DNA of 36,222 bases from Candidatus Sulfotelmatobacter sp. GTDB taxonomy: Bacteria > Acidobacteriota > Terriglobia > Terriglobales > Acidobacteriaceae. The notes under the pieces are model-generated. The model was not told the origin of the DNA and did not search any database. It saw only the letters and a program-made list of their open reading frames with translations. Position numbers and translations under genes: made by a program. The stretch covers positions 1-36,222 of the forward strand of contig JAICJP010000005.1 in assembly GCA_025928375.1 (NCBI GenBank), in the 5' to 3' direction. Of this stretch, positions 1-8,334 are shown in pieces (position 1 is the first letter of the stretch; the number at the start of each line of letters is the position of its first letter).

Positions 1-1
1 G

Positions 2-3000
2 CGCTACTCCGGCGGCGTGATTACGATGAATACAAAGAGCGGCACCAATCAGTACCACGGCCGCCTTTTCGAATACTTCCGAAACCAACTGCTCAATGCC
101 AACAGCTGGTCGAATAACTCGTTGGGGGTGGACCGCCAGGCATTCCACCAGAACAACTACGGCTTGTCGGTCGGCGGGCCGGTGTCGATTCCGCATGTTT
201 ACAACGGCTCGAACCGAACATTTTTCTATTTCGGATGGGAAGGGGAGCGCTATAACACCGGACAAACGGTAACCACGACGGTTCCGACCGCACTGCAGCA
301 GCAAGGCGACTTCTCGCAGACCATCATCGATTTTCCCAACGGGGTGGGCGGCACTCCGGATTACGCTGCCATCTTCGATCCCTTTCACCTGGACGCAAGC
401 GGGAACCGCATGGCCTATGGTTCGGTTCCCGGAGCACCGGTAGGAGCGAACGGATTATCGGGAAGCAAAATCTGCTCGCAGGCGGATATAACAGGCGGGA
501 CCTGCCCGGCTCAGAGCCAGGGTCTCTCGCTCCAGAGCGCGACCTTTGCGCACTACATGGCGCTCTATCCGCAACCGAACAATACGCCGGGAGCAGACGG
601 CTACAGCAACAACCGCCTGGATACCATTGCTGTTACGCGTCCGACCGATCGCTTCTTCCTGCGTATTGATCACAATCTCTCGAACAGCCAGCGCTTCAAT
701 TTGAGCATCAGCCGGACCCACATGAGCAACAACATCCCGGCGCCCTGGCTGCACGCGGCCCGTTCCTACACTTATGATCACGACGTGACCGGCTCTTTGC
801 AGTACAACTGGGTCGCATCGGCAACGTCAATTCTAGATGTGCATCTTGGATTCGGAGTGGCAAAACTTTACAGCGACGGTGTTTCGGGCGATGGATCGCA
901 AGCGGATCCGAACATCGACACCACCACGTGGGGTTTCGATCCGCTGGTCGTGAATAATCCGTCGCGGACCACCAATCAAATTCCTCCGGTACTCAACATT
1001 GCTCAGGTCGGTGCGACTGGATCACCGGCGTTTTCCAACGTAGGAGGATCGCAGTTCGATACCTTTATCAACCAGACCGAGAATGGAACCGTTTCGTTCA
1101 CCAAGGTGATGGGAAGGCACACCATCAAAGTTGGGTACGAGCAGTACTACTACCGCTTTAATGAGAACGGCGGAGATCACACGGGAGTGGCATGGATCAA
1201 CAATGGAGGCGGTTCACAGCAGGATTGGGGGAATCCCAGCGATCCCACGACCGGCTTCCCCCTCGCGGAACTTATGATGGGCTCATCCAAAGTGTTTCAA
1301 TGGGGCAACTGGAACATCTCGCCTTATGGATTCAATGAGGCCGCATATGCGATGGATGACTGGAAGGTCAACCAGAAATTAACGGTGCAAATCGGTCTAC
1401 GCTGGGATCATGACGGCGCGCGCTCACCGAAGAGTTTCGCCCCGGGCCAGTCATCGCCGCTGATGTACGACATTAACGCGAAGAATGTGCTCACACCGAA
1501 CCCTGGTTGGGATTGGAGCCAGGTGACGTCCCAATTGCCGCAACTCGCCGGTCTTCCGGATCCCGCCTGGATTTCGCAGGGAGCCACCGGGCGCATCGTG
1601 CTGCTGCACACGCCCGAGTATCCGCAGAAAAATCTGTACAACACCGACTGGAAGAATTTCCAGCCGCGGCTTGGAATCGCTTACGCAATCAATGACAAGA
1701 CAGTGCTGCATGCCAGCGCCGGCATCATCGATGAAGGCTTGAACGGGCTCTCCACCGACTGGTTCAGCTTCTACTACAACACCATCGTCCTCAACCAGCA
1801 GCCGACGCTCGACAACCAGCACTGGATCAGCGAACTCAGCCCCCAGGATCACGGGTTGGGTACATTCCCGTTGCAAGCTTCCGGCGCTCATCTGGGCTAC
1901 TATCCACCAATCACTACGAATCAGGATTACGGATTTCAGACATTCGGGCAATCGGCGAATCCGAACCAGGGCGGAGCCTCGACGATTAACCATTTCCAAA
2001 GTCCGACGGACTACACATGGGACGTCAGCGTGCAGCGGCAACTGGGCCGCAGTTGGGTAGCGACGGCGGATTACACCGGTGTTCGCGGTGTGCATCTGCT
2101 GATGCCACTCTGGGGATGGAGCCTGAACAATGTTCCGCTCGGTTACTACGCGTCGGGAGCACAGTATGCTAAGACGCATGGTGGAGAGAACATTTTTACT
2201 GCAGAGTCGGTGCCCAATCCGTTCTTTGGGCAATCGCAGACGTTTGCCAGCGAGCCAACGGTTCCTCTGGGGCAGTTAATGGGGCTCTCCCCGCAGTACA
2301 CGAATGTCACACCCGGGCAAGCGACTTGGGGCCGGTCGTTTGCGAATTTCCTCAACTTGCAAATCCAGAGCCGCGGATACCATGGATTAACCTTGCTCGC
2401 CGCTTACAACATTCGCAAGACTCTCACCAATAGCTGGGGAAAGGACATCCAGCACAGCGGTCCGGCGGGCAGGGGCTTGCTGCAGGACCCTCATAACATC
2501 ATGGAAGCGTATGGCGTGGCGGGGTATGAGATGCCACAAACGCTGTTGCTGAATTACTCCTATGAACTGCCGTTCGGCCGTGGCCGACAGTTTATGAACC
2601 GGCACGATACCATGGGCGCCAAGATCCTGGACCAGGTCATCGGTGGCTGGAGCATCGCGGGTGTGAGTACGTGGAATCCGAAAGGCACTCCTGTGCTGAT
2701 GCCGGATGTTTCTGGCGGTGTAACTGCTCCGGGAGCGGCCTTGCGCTACTCGCTGGCGCCGGGGGTTAAGGTGGTGCAGTCGAAGGATTACTCGGCGGCG
2801 CTGGCGAATCCGAACACCGGGACGTTTATGTCCAGCAGTCCGAAGCCGGTGCTGAACTCTGCGGCATTCGTTCAGACGGCGCCTTTCACGCTCAGTAATG
2901 CTGCGTTCGTTTTTCCGAACGTGCGAAATCCCGGGGCGTTCTACACCGATGCGACCTTGCTCAAGAAGTTTCCCCTTTCTGCGGAGGGATCGCGATACTT

Positions 3001-3163
3001 CGAGCTTCGACTGGAGGCACAGAACGTCTTCAACCACGCGAACTTCAACCAGATCGATAACAATCCGACCGATGCCACGTTCGGGGCCGTGCTGGGAAAG
3101 GGCGGTCTAACGGGCGAAACTAACCAGCGCATTATGCAGGTCGGAGCGCGCTTCTTCTTCTAA
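2..3163 (+). CDS. TonB-dependent receptor, Oar-like (5' partial)
   Basis: Outer-membrane active transporter, probably for oligosaccharides. The reading frame is open to the left edge, so the gene begins upstream; the GTG at 17 is internal and not a true start. The first visible residues (RYSGGVITMNTKSGTNQYHG) are the end of the plug domain typical of acidobacterial Oar/CarboxypepD-reg receptors. The remaining ~1,050 residues are beta-barrel sequence rich in aromatic, Asn and Gly residues, including 'FYFGWEGER' and a late 'ELRLEAQNVFNHANF' segment, and the chain ends in Phe (GARFFF), as expected for a Bam-assembled barrel. The signal peptide, carboxypeptidase-regulatory domain and TonB box must lie outside the window. 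It is followed after 62 bp by a secreted GH36-like gene on the same strand, which suggests a glycan substrate; the substrate itself is inferred. Confidence 0.93.
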   Translation, partial: RYSGGVITMNTKSGTNQYHGRLFEYFRNQLLNANSWSNNSLGVDRQAFHQNNYGLSVGGPVSIPHVYNGSNRTFFYFGWEGERYNTGQTVTTTVPTALQQQGDFSQTIIDFPNGVGGTPDYAAIFDPFHLDASGNRMAYGSVPGAPVGANGLSGSKICSQADITGGTCPAQSQGLSLQSATFAHYMALYPQPNNTPGADGYSNNRLDTIAVTRPTDRFFLRIDHNLSNSQRFNLSISRTHMSNNIPAPWLHAARSYTYDHDVTGSLQYNWVASATSILDVHLGFGVAKLYSDGVSGDGSQADPNIDTTTWGFDPLVVNNPSRTTNQIPPVLNIAQVGATGSPAFSNVGGSQFDTFINQTENGTVSFTKVMGRHTIKVGYEQYYYRFNENGGDHTGVAWINNGGGSQQDWGNPSDPTTGFPLAELMMGSSKVFQWGNWNISPYGFNEAAYAMDDWKVNQKLTVQIGLRWDHDGARSPKSFAPGQSSPLMYDINAKNVLTPNPGWDWSQVTSQLPQLAGLPDPAWISQGATGRIVLLHTPEYPQKNLYNTDWKNFQPRLGIAYAINDKTVLHASAGIIDEGLNGLSTDWFSFYYNTIVLNQQPTLDNQHWISELSPQDHGLGTFPLQASGAHLGYYPPITTNQDYGFQTFGQSANPNQGGASTINHFQSPTDYTWDVSVQRQLGRSWVATADYTGVRGVHLLMPLWGWSLNNVPLGYYASGAQYAKTHGGENIFTAESVPNPFFGQSQTFASEPTVPLGQLMGLSPQYTNVTPGQATWGRSFANFLNLQIQSRGYHGLTLLAAYNIRKTLTNSWGKDIQHSGPAGRGLLQDPHNIMEAYGVAGYEMPQTLLLNYSYELPFGRGRQFMNRHDTMGAKILDQVIGGWSIAGVSTWNPKGTPVLMPDVSGGVTAPGAALRYSLAPGVKVVQSKDYSAALANPNTGTFMSSSPKPVLNSAAFVQTAPFTLSNAAFVFPNVRNPGAFYTDATLLKKFPLSAEGSRYFELRLEAQNVFNHANFNQIDNNPTDATFGAVLGKGGLTGETNQRIMQVGARFFF

Positions 3164-3175
3164 GCATGTGCGGGG

Positions 3176-3196
3176 CCGGATCGTCCAATGATCCGG
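3176..3196 (+). repeat. Intercistronic hairpin between receptor and GH36 genes
   Basis: CCGGATC and GATCCGG form perfect 7-bp arms around a 7-nt loop, 12 nt after the receptor stop codon. No T-run follows, so it is not a standard terminator. It may set the 3' end or stability of the receptor mRNA relative to the downstream glycosidase. It also argues that translation of the next gene starts downstream of it, at 3226. Confidence 0.5.
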
Positions 3197-3225
3197 TTCT
3201 GCCTTCCTTGCGGAGCCCAGACCTA

Positions 3226-5394
3226 ATGTCCAGAAAAACCCGCGCCGGCGCTCTGGTTTCGCTTCTCTTCGTTTCGCTTTGCACACTGGCGCAAAACAAG
3301 GCGCAACTCCGAACTAGCGACACGGAAATAACGCTCGAAGCTTCGGACGACGCTCCTCGTCTGACGAAATTCGCTTTTCCCGGGCAACCTGAATGGCAGA
3401 ACCGGAACTCGGAGGCGCTGATCCCGTTCGTTGTGATTGAGGGACAGCAGACGCCCTGCGCGTGGAAACTCAATTCCGAAGCCAGCAAGGTAAGCGAACA
3501 TCAGGTTGTCTTCGTGTACGAGTCTCAGTCGCCGCATTTGCGGTTGAGTTGGGAGTGGCGTACTCGGCAGACGTTCGGTCCTCTCGAGCACCAGATTCGC
3601 ATCGAAAACCTGGACACCCGCGAAATCTGGATTCCCATGCAGGATGCTCTGGCCGTCGACTGGCAGGTTGACGCCAAACAGCCATTGCAGCAGATCTTCG
3701 TGGAAAAAGGCGCGAATACGCCTTCGAACATAGGGACGCACGACGTTCCAATCGCCGATGGATTTCACTGGACAGGCACATCAAGCACCTACGGGGACCT
3801 GTTTGAGAACCAGCCGCGTGAAATCATTCCGTGGACGTTGGTGCAGAGAAATGATTCGGCACACAGTGGCTGGTATGGCGGCATTGAGTTCAGCGGACGA
3901 ACTCGCATTTCTATCAAACGCGAAAAGGATTCGCTCAAAGCCGTCTTCGGCCTCAATCCCGACCCGGGTCCGTTTCACAGTCGCCTGAAGCCCGGTGAGA
4001 CGTTCGAATCCCCCATCGTTTTCTTCGGAGGATTCCGCGATGGTCCGGACGGGGCGGGAAACATCCTGCGCCCCTGGGTGCGCGCCGTGCTCGGGAACCC
4101 GGAAACCTGGAAAGATCCCAACTACCCGCTGGTCGTGAACAACAGTTGGGGCGGAGGCATGCAGGTCAACGAAGAGATTGCCGAGCGCATGATTCGCGAC
4201 TCCGCCGAGCTCGGCGTAGACATGTTTCACATTGATGCCGGATGGTTTCGCGATGTAGGCGATTGGTATCCGAATCCGCAGAAATTTCCGCGAGGTCTTG
4301 CGGTAATCTCCGATGACGCACACAAGCATGGATTGAAATTCGGTATCTGGGTGGACTGGACGCAAGCCGGATTATCCACGCAGCCGGGAGCACTGAACGC
4401 GCGCGATCCCAAGGTGCGCGACTGGATGGTTACCGACATTCCCGCGGATTGGAAGCCGGAGCCCTTTAAAGGTCAGACCATCGATATCGGAGATCCAGAA
4501 GCCAAGCAGTGGGCCGAGCATGAGGTGGACCGCATCATTACCGATTATCACCTCGACATGCTGGAACACGATGGTTATCTAGTGGCGCATGGCTGTGACC
4601 GCACCGATCATCCGCATGCGGCACCCGATCCGCTGAACAAATGTGTGTACAAAAGTTCCGGCGCATACTTTGTGGATAGCACGAACTCCACCGACGTGAG
4701 TTATCACGCGGTGCGCGCCTATTACGAGATCTATTCGGAGATGCGTAGGAAGCATCCCGGACTGTTGCTCGAGATCTGCAACGATGGCGGACGCATGGTC
4801 GACTTCGGGACCGCGGCGCACGGGGACTATTTTTCAATCACCGACACCTATGATCCACTCTCAAACCGGCGCGCGTTTTACGACACCAGCCACGTCCTCC
4901 CAGCTGCCATGCTGGAAAGCTACGTGGAGAAGTGGCCGACGCCGCGCATCGAAAATTTCCGGTACATGCTGCGCAGCGGCATGATGGGCTGGCTCACGAT
5001 CATGCTCGATACCAGTGCCTGGTCCGCCGAACAACATGCCGAAGCCAAAGAAGAAATCGATCTGTACAAGAAAGAACTTCGTGGCCTGATTCGCGATGGC
5101 AGCCTCTATCATGTCTCGCCTCGTCCCGATGGAGTTCACTGGGATGGAATTGAATACTGGGATGCGGCACGAAAGAAGGGCGTAGTGTACGCTTTCCGCG
5201 GCAGCAGCGAGGCAGAAGAGACACACGCATTTATGCTGCAAGGTCTTGATACCACCGCTCGTTATCGCGTCAAGTTCCACGATAGAGGGGCTGCCGAAAC
5301 CGCAACTGGCCGGGATCTGATGGGCGCCGGGCTCAAACTTACGCTGAGCCAGCCCAACAGTTCAGAGCTGGTCTTCATCGAACTTGCAAAGTAG
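3226..5394 (+). CDS. Secreted GH36-like alpha-galactosidase (divergent)
   Basis: A 722-residue glycoside hydrolase with an N-terminal signal peptide (MSRKTRAGALVSLLFVSLCTLAQ). The frame extends upstream to an ATG at 3166, but 3226 is chosen because it gives a clean signal peptide and has GGAG 10 nt upstream. Residues ~25-290 form a beta-sandwich N-terminal domain; the catalytic barrel follows with the clan-D pattern 'NNSWGGG', 'DMFHIDAGWF...GDWYPNPQKFP' and 'KFGIWVDWT'. By alignment with GH36, the nucleophile is probably Asp449 in MLEHDG, and the acid/base Asp540 in ITDTYDP after 'EICNDGGRMVDFG'. The usual KWD around the nucleophile is replaced by EHD, so the substrate may not be a simple alpha-galactoside. 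It sits between a TonB receptor and an SDR, supporting a role in glycan breakdown. Family assignment is fairly sure; specificity is not. Confidence 0.85.
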   Translation: MSRKTRAGALVSLLFVSLCTLAQNKAQLRTSDTEITLEASDDAPRLTKFAFPGQPEWQNRNSEALIPFVVIEGQQTPCAWKLNSEASKVSEHQVVFVYESQSPHLRLSWEWRTRQTFGPLEHQIRIENLDTREIWIPMQDALAVDWQVDAKQPLQQIFVEKGANTPSNIGTHDVPIADGFHWTGTSSTYGDLFENQPREIIPWTLVQRNDSAHSGWYGGIEFSGRTRISIKREKDSLKAVFGLNPDPGPFHSRLKPGETFESPIVFFGGFRDGPDGAGNILRPWVRAVLGNPETWKDPNYPLVVNNSWGGGMQVNEEIAERMIRDSAELGVDMFHIDAGWFRDVGDWYPNPQKFPRGLAVISDDAHKHGLKFGIWVDWTQAGLSTQPGALNARDPKVRDWMVTDIPADWKPEPFKGQTIDIGDPEAKQWAEHEVDRIITDYHLDMLEHDGYLVAHGCDRTDHPHAAPDPLNKCVYKSSGAYFVDSTNSTDVSYHAVRAYYEIYSEMRRKHPGLLLEICNDGGRMVDFGTAAHGDYFSITDTYDPLSNRRAFYDTSHVLPAAMLESYVEKWPTPRIENFRYMLRSGMMGWLTIMLDTSAWSAEQHAEAKEEIDLYKKELRGLIRDGSLYHVSPRPDGVHWDGIEYWDAARKKGVVYAFRGSSEAEETHAFMLQGLDTTARYRVKFHDRGAAETATGRDLMGAGLKLTLSQPNSSELVFIELAK

Positions 5395-5425
5395 CACACG
5401 GAGAAAGTGGTAAGGGATGTCGCTG

Positions 5426-6220
5426 ATGGATAGGAGCAACGGTTCGGGTCGCCTGCCTGGCCGAGTGGCCCTGATTACGGGAGGCGCGCAGGGCATCGGG
5501 CGAGCCATTGCCGCCCTTTTTCAGCGCGAGGGTGCCTGCGTTTTCATACTGGACTGCGATAGCAAAGCGGGCAGCCATACTGCAGCAGAGTTGACTGCGC
5601 GGAATTCATCCTTGCCGGTCAGGTTCATCGCCGCCGACTTGGGAAAACCTGCCGAGATTCAAAACGCGGTGCGAGCCATGCAACAGTTTCATGATCACGT
5701 CGACATCCTGGTGAACAATGCAGGCATTGAACTCGACAAAACCCTGAACACTCTGACTTTTGCCGATTGGGATCTGGTGATGAACGTGAACCTGCGCGGC
5801 GCCTTCCTGCTGGCCAAAGAACTGCTTCCGTTCTTCCCGCCATCTGGAGCCAGCATCGTGAATATCAGCTCGGTTCATGCGAGTCATGCCTTCCCGGATT
5901 CCATTCCCTACGCCTGCTCGAAAGCGGCAATGGTCGCGCTTACTCGCAATCTAGCTCTGGACTTGGCCAGCCGGCATATACGCGTGAATTGCATTTGCCC
6001 GGGGTACATCGATACGCGTCTCTGGGAGCACTATCTTCAGAGTTCGGCCAACCCCGCCCAGGTGGCGCAACAGACCGCGGCTCTCCATCCTGTGGGGCGC
6101 CGCGGGGTCCCGAACGATGTAGCCGAAGCCGCTGTATTCCTCGCGTCGGACAGTTCTGCTTTCATCACCGGAACTGACCTGGTCGTAGACGGAGGACTTA
6201 CGGTTCGCGCCCATCCCTAG
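5426..6220 (+). CDS. SDR-family oxidoreductase
   Basis: A classical NAD(P)-dependent short-chain dehydrogenase/reductase of ~264 residues, probably cytoplasmic. Visible motifs are the cofactor-binding TGGAQGIG near the N-terminus, NNAG, the catalytic Ser in 'VNISSVHA', the YxxxK in 'YACSKAA', and the C-terminal 'TGTDLVVDGGLTV' typical of the classical SDR fold. Two in-frame ATGs lie close together: 5417, with GGAG 13 nt upstream, and 5426, with AAGGG 9 nt upstream; the second is preferred. The gene starts ~30 bp after the GH36 gene and is probably co-transcribed with it. Position in a sugar locus suggests oxidation of a released aldose or reduction of a keto-sugar acid, but the sequence does not fix the substrate. 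Confidence 0.9.
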   Translation: MDRSNGSGRLPGRVALITGGAQGIGRAIAALFQREGACVFILDCDSKAGSHTAAELTARNSSLPVRFIAADLGKPAEIQNAVRAMQQFHDHVDILVNNAGIELDKTLNTLTFADWDLVMNVNLRGAFLLAKELLPFFPPSGASIVNISSVHASHAFPDSIPYACSKAAMVALTRNLALDLASRHIRVNCICPGYIDTRLWEHYLQSSANPAQVAQQTAALHPVGRRGVPNDVAEAAVFLASDSSAFITGTDLVVDGGLTVRAHP

Positions 6221-6325
6221 AGCGAAATTTCATTGCTTCAGTTGAAATAACGATGGTTGCTGTCGTTTTAAGCATGAACTCCGCCAAGTGTTTGTACTAA
6301 AATCGCTCCCCGTCTGGGGGGAGCT

Positions 6326-8245
6326 GTGAAAAAAGCATCGACCGCATTGAGCGGCGCGTTGAAAGGTGAATTCCGGAAAGACCTCGAGCTGTTCAAGCAC
6401 TTTCTTCTTCTTCTGAACGACACCAGTCCAATTCGCAATGTGGAATTAATGTGGCACGAAGAGGGCGAAGAACTTGATCCCACGAAAGTGAAATTCAAGA
6501 GCCGCGTCGGCACAGAGGACGCGCTGGTCCAACTCCAGCCTGCCGGAAGCCCTGAGGGAAACCGGCTTTCTCCCAGCACATTGTTCTGCGATCTGGTTCA
6601 CGGATTCGGCGCGCATGAGGAAGAAACCTGCGCTCGTTCCGATGTTCCGGCTAAACATCGATGCCGGGCCACAGGGTGTACCCAGGTTTATTCCTGTCAC
6701 GTGGGTCTGACGGACATTGCGGTGCCGGTGATCTGCGATGGTGATTATCTGGGGACGTTGTTCTCGGGGCAGGTTCTGACCACTCCTCCTACGGCGCAAG
6801 GCTTCAAGGTGGTGCGCGAGACCTTGTCCGGACAGAAACACATCAACTTGAGCAGCCTCGAAGATGCTTATTACCGGGTTCCGGTCGTTACTCAGGCGCA
6901 AGTCGCAGAGAGCGTCAGAATCCTGGAACTGTTTGCGCGATATATTTCGAATTCCTGGAAACGCCTGCAACTCATCAGCGAATCGCAACGGCAGCAAGAC
7001 CGCGAGCTGAGCCTTGATCGTAAGGAACTGGCATCGATTTTACTTTCGGGAGAAATCGGCGACCTTGAAGAACTGAAGCATCTGGCGCGTCGAGCGGGAT
7101 TGCAGAGGATTCCGGACCGTGTTCTGGTGCTACAGATCGAGCAACTGGCGGCGGAAGCAGCGCGCCAGACAACAGTGCCAACACTGAATCGGATTTCTCA
7201 CGTCGTAGAGGATTGGTCTCAGAGTCTGCCGGATTCGCTGGCGACAGTGGTCCGTCCTGGGGAGATATGCATTTTCACCAGCCAGGAAGTTCGCAACCGC
7301 AGCCACGAGCGGCTTACGTTGCAGGAAATGGCGGAAAGCATTCTGGGCAAGGTGCGATCGCAATATCGCGCAAGCGTGCGTATCGGGATCAGCGAGGAGC
7401 ATCGCCAGCCGGGGGAATTGCTCAAAGCCTACCAGGAAGCCTGTGCGGCGCTGGACGAGGGCGGTTCGAGCGTTTCGTTCTATAGCGACCCGATGCCGCA
7501 GAAAGCCCAGGTCGCGGATGTAATGGCACGATTGCTGAAAGCGTTCCGGCAGGGCAGCAATGTGTCGACGGCATTGCGGGAATTTCTCGCACTGGCCATG
7601 CCGACGGATCATTCGGCGGGCGAGATTCAGCAGTCACGCGCGATGCTCACCTGGGCCATCGAGCACATGGCGCTTGAAACTCTGAGCTCCGGCATCGATG
7701 GTCTTCAGATCCAGATGGCGAAACAAAAAGCCACCAGCGGCGTCTTACATGCTCCCAGTCCGTTCGCGGCGGGTGAGGCATTTCGCCGCTTTGCCGATCT
7801 GATCTCTGAACAAATGGCAACCGCGTTCAGCCAGCGTGAACACAAAATTGTTCTGGCGGTCAGCCGGGTGGTGGAAGAGCGCGGCGCGGCCCATGTCAGC
7901 ATTCAGGATCTTGCCGATGCGGTTCATCTCTCATGTGGACATTTGAGCCGGGTGTTCCGCAAGACGACGGGAATCACGCTGGAGCAATACCTCATTCAGC
8001 AGCGCGTGGAGCTTGCCAAGCGTGCATTGCTGGATCCGCGGCTGAACGTGGCGGAGGTGGCCGAGCGCTGCGGGTTTTGTAATCCCGCGTATTTTGCCTC
8101 GGTTTTCAAGAAGCACGTGAAATGTACGCCGCGCGAGTTTGCCAGCCAGCCGCATCGTTGGGAACCGGCAGTTACATCACCGCTCTGGCCCGCTATGGCC
8201 GGAGCAGTAGCGCCAAGGTCCGAGCGAGTGCCGGGATCAGACTAG
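6326..8245 (+). CDS. PocR-sensor AraC-family transcriptional regulator
   Basis: A ~639-residue regulator starting at GTG, with a G-rich GGGGGGAG run just upstream. Residues ~10-190 match the PocR ligand-binding domain: a Cys/His-rich core (C-x7-C and 'CHVGLTDIAVPVICDGDYLGTLFSGQ'). Residues ~220-395 form a middle segment resembling the degenerate GGDEF-type region of YesN-like regulators ('VRIGISEEHRQPGELLKAYQEACAAL'). Residues ~515-610 are a double helix-turn-helix AraC domain ('IQDLADAVHLSCGHLSRVFRKTTG' and 'VAEVAERCGFCNPAYFASVFKK'). It lies between two glycan-use gene groups that point towards it, and is the likely local regulator. The 105-bp upstream gap (6221-6325) contains small inverted pairs ATTTCA/TGAAAT and AACGA/TCGTT but no convincing promoter. 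Confidence 0.9.
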   Translation: MKKASTALSGALKGEFRKDLELFKHFLLLLNDTSPIRNVELMWHEEGEELDPTKVKFKSRVGTEDALVQLQPAGSPEGNRLSPSTLFCDLVHGFGAHEEETCARSDVPAKHRCRATGCTQVYSCHVGLTDIAVPVICDGDYLGTLFSGQVLTTPPTAQGFKVVRETLSGQKHINLSSLEDAYYRVPVVTQAQVAESVRILELFARYISNSWKRLQLISESQRQQDRELSLDRKELASILLSGEIGDLEELKHLARRAGLQRIPDRVLVLQIEQLAAEAARQTTVPTLNRISHVVEDWSQSLPDSLATVVRPGEICIFTSQEVRNRSHERLTLQEMAESILGKVRSQYRASVRIGISEEHRQPGELLKAYQEACAALDEGGSSVSFYSDPMPQKAQVADVMARLLKAFRQGSNVSTALREFLALAMPTDHSAGEIQQSRAMLTWAIEHMALETLSSGIDGLQIQMAKQKATSGVLHAPSPFAAGEAFRRFADLISEQMATAFSQREHKIVLAVSRVVEERGAAHVSIQDLADAVHLSCGHLSRVFRKTTGITLEQYLIQQRVELAKRALLDPRLNVAEVAERCGFCNPAYFASVFKKHVKCTPREFASQPHRWEPAVTSPLWPAMAGAVAPRSERVPGSD

Positions 8246-8334
8246 CCGGTTCCTCAGGATGGGAGCTGGAACTTTGCCACCTGATGAAGCATTCGCGCGG
8301 AATCAGAGTTTTCCTGGCCACGTAGGTAGAGGGA

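Noticed and set aside
1451-2233. 260-codon open frame antisense to the TonB receptor
   Set aside because: Lies wholly opposite a well-supported coding frame, Arg/Val-rich with no domain pattern; a result of high GC at third codon positions.
6243-6267. AACGA/TCGTT and nearby ATTTCA/TGAAAT pairs as an operator for the AraC-type regulator
   Set aside because: Arms of only 5-6 bp occur often by chance, and AraC-type proteins usually bind direct repeats; not enough to call a site.
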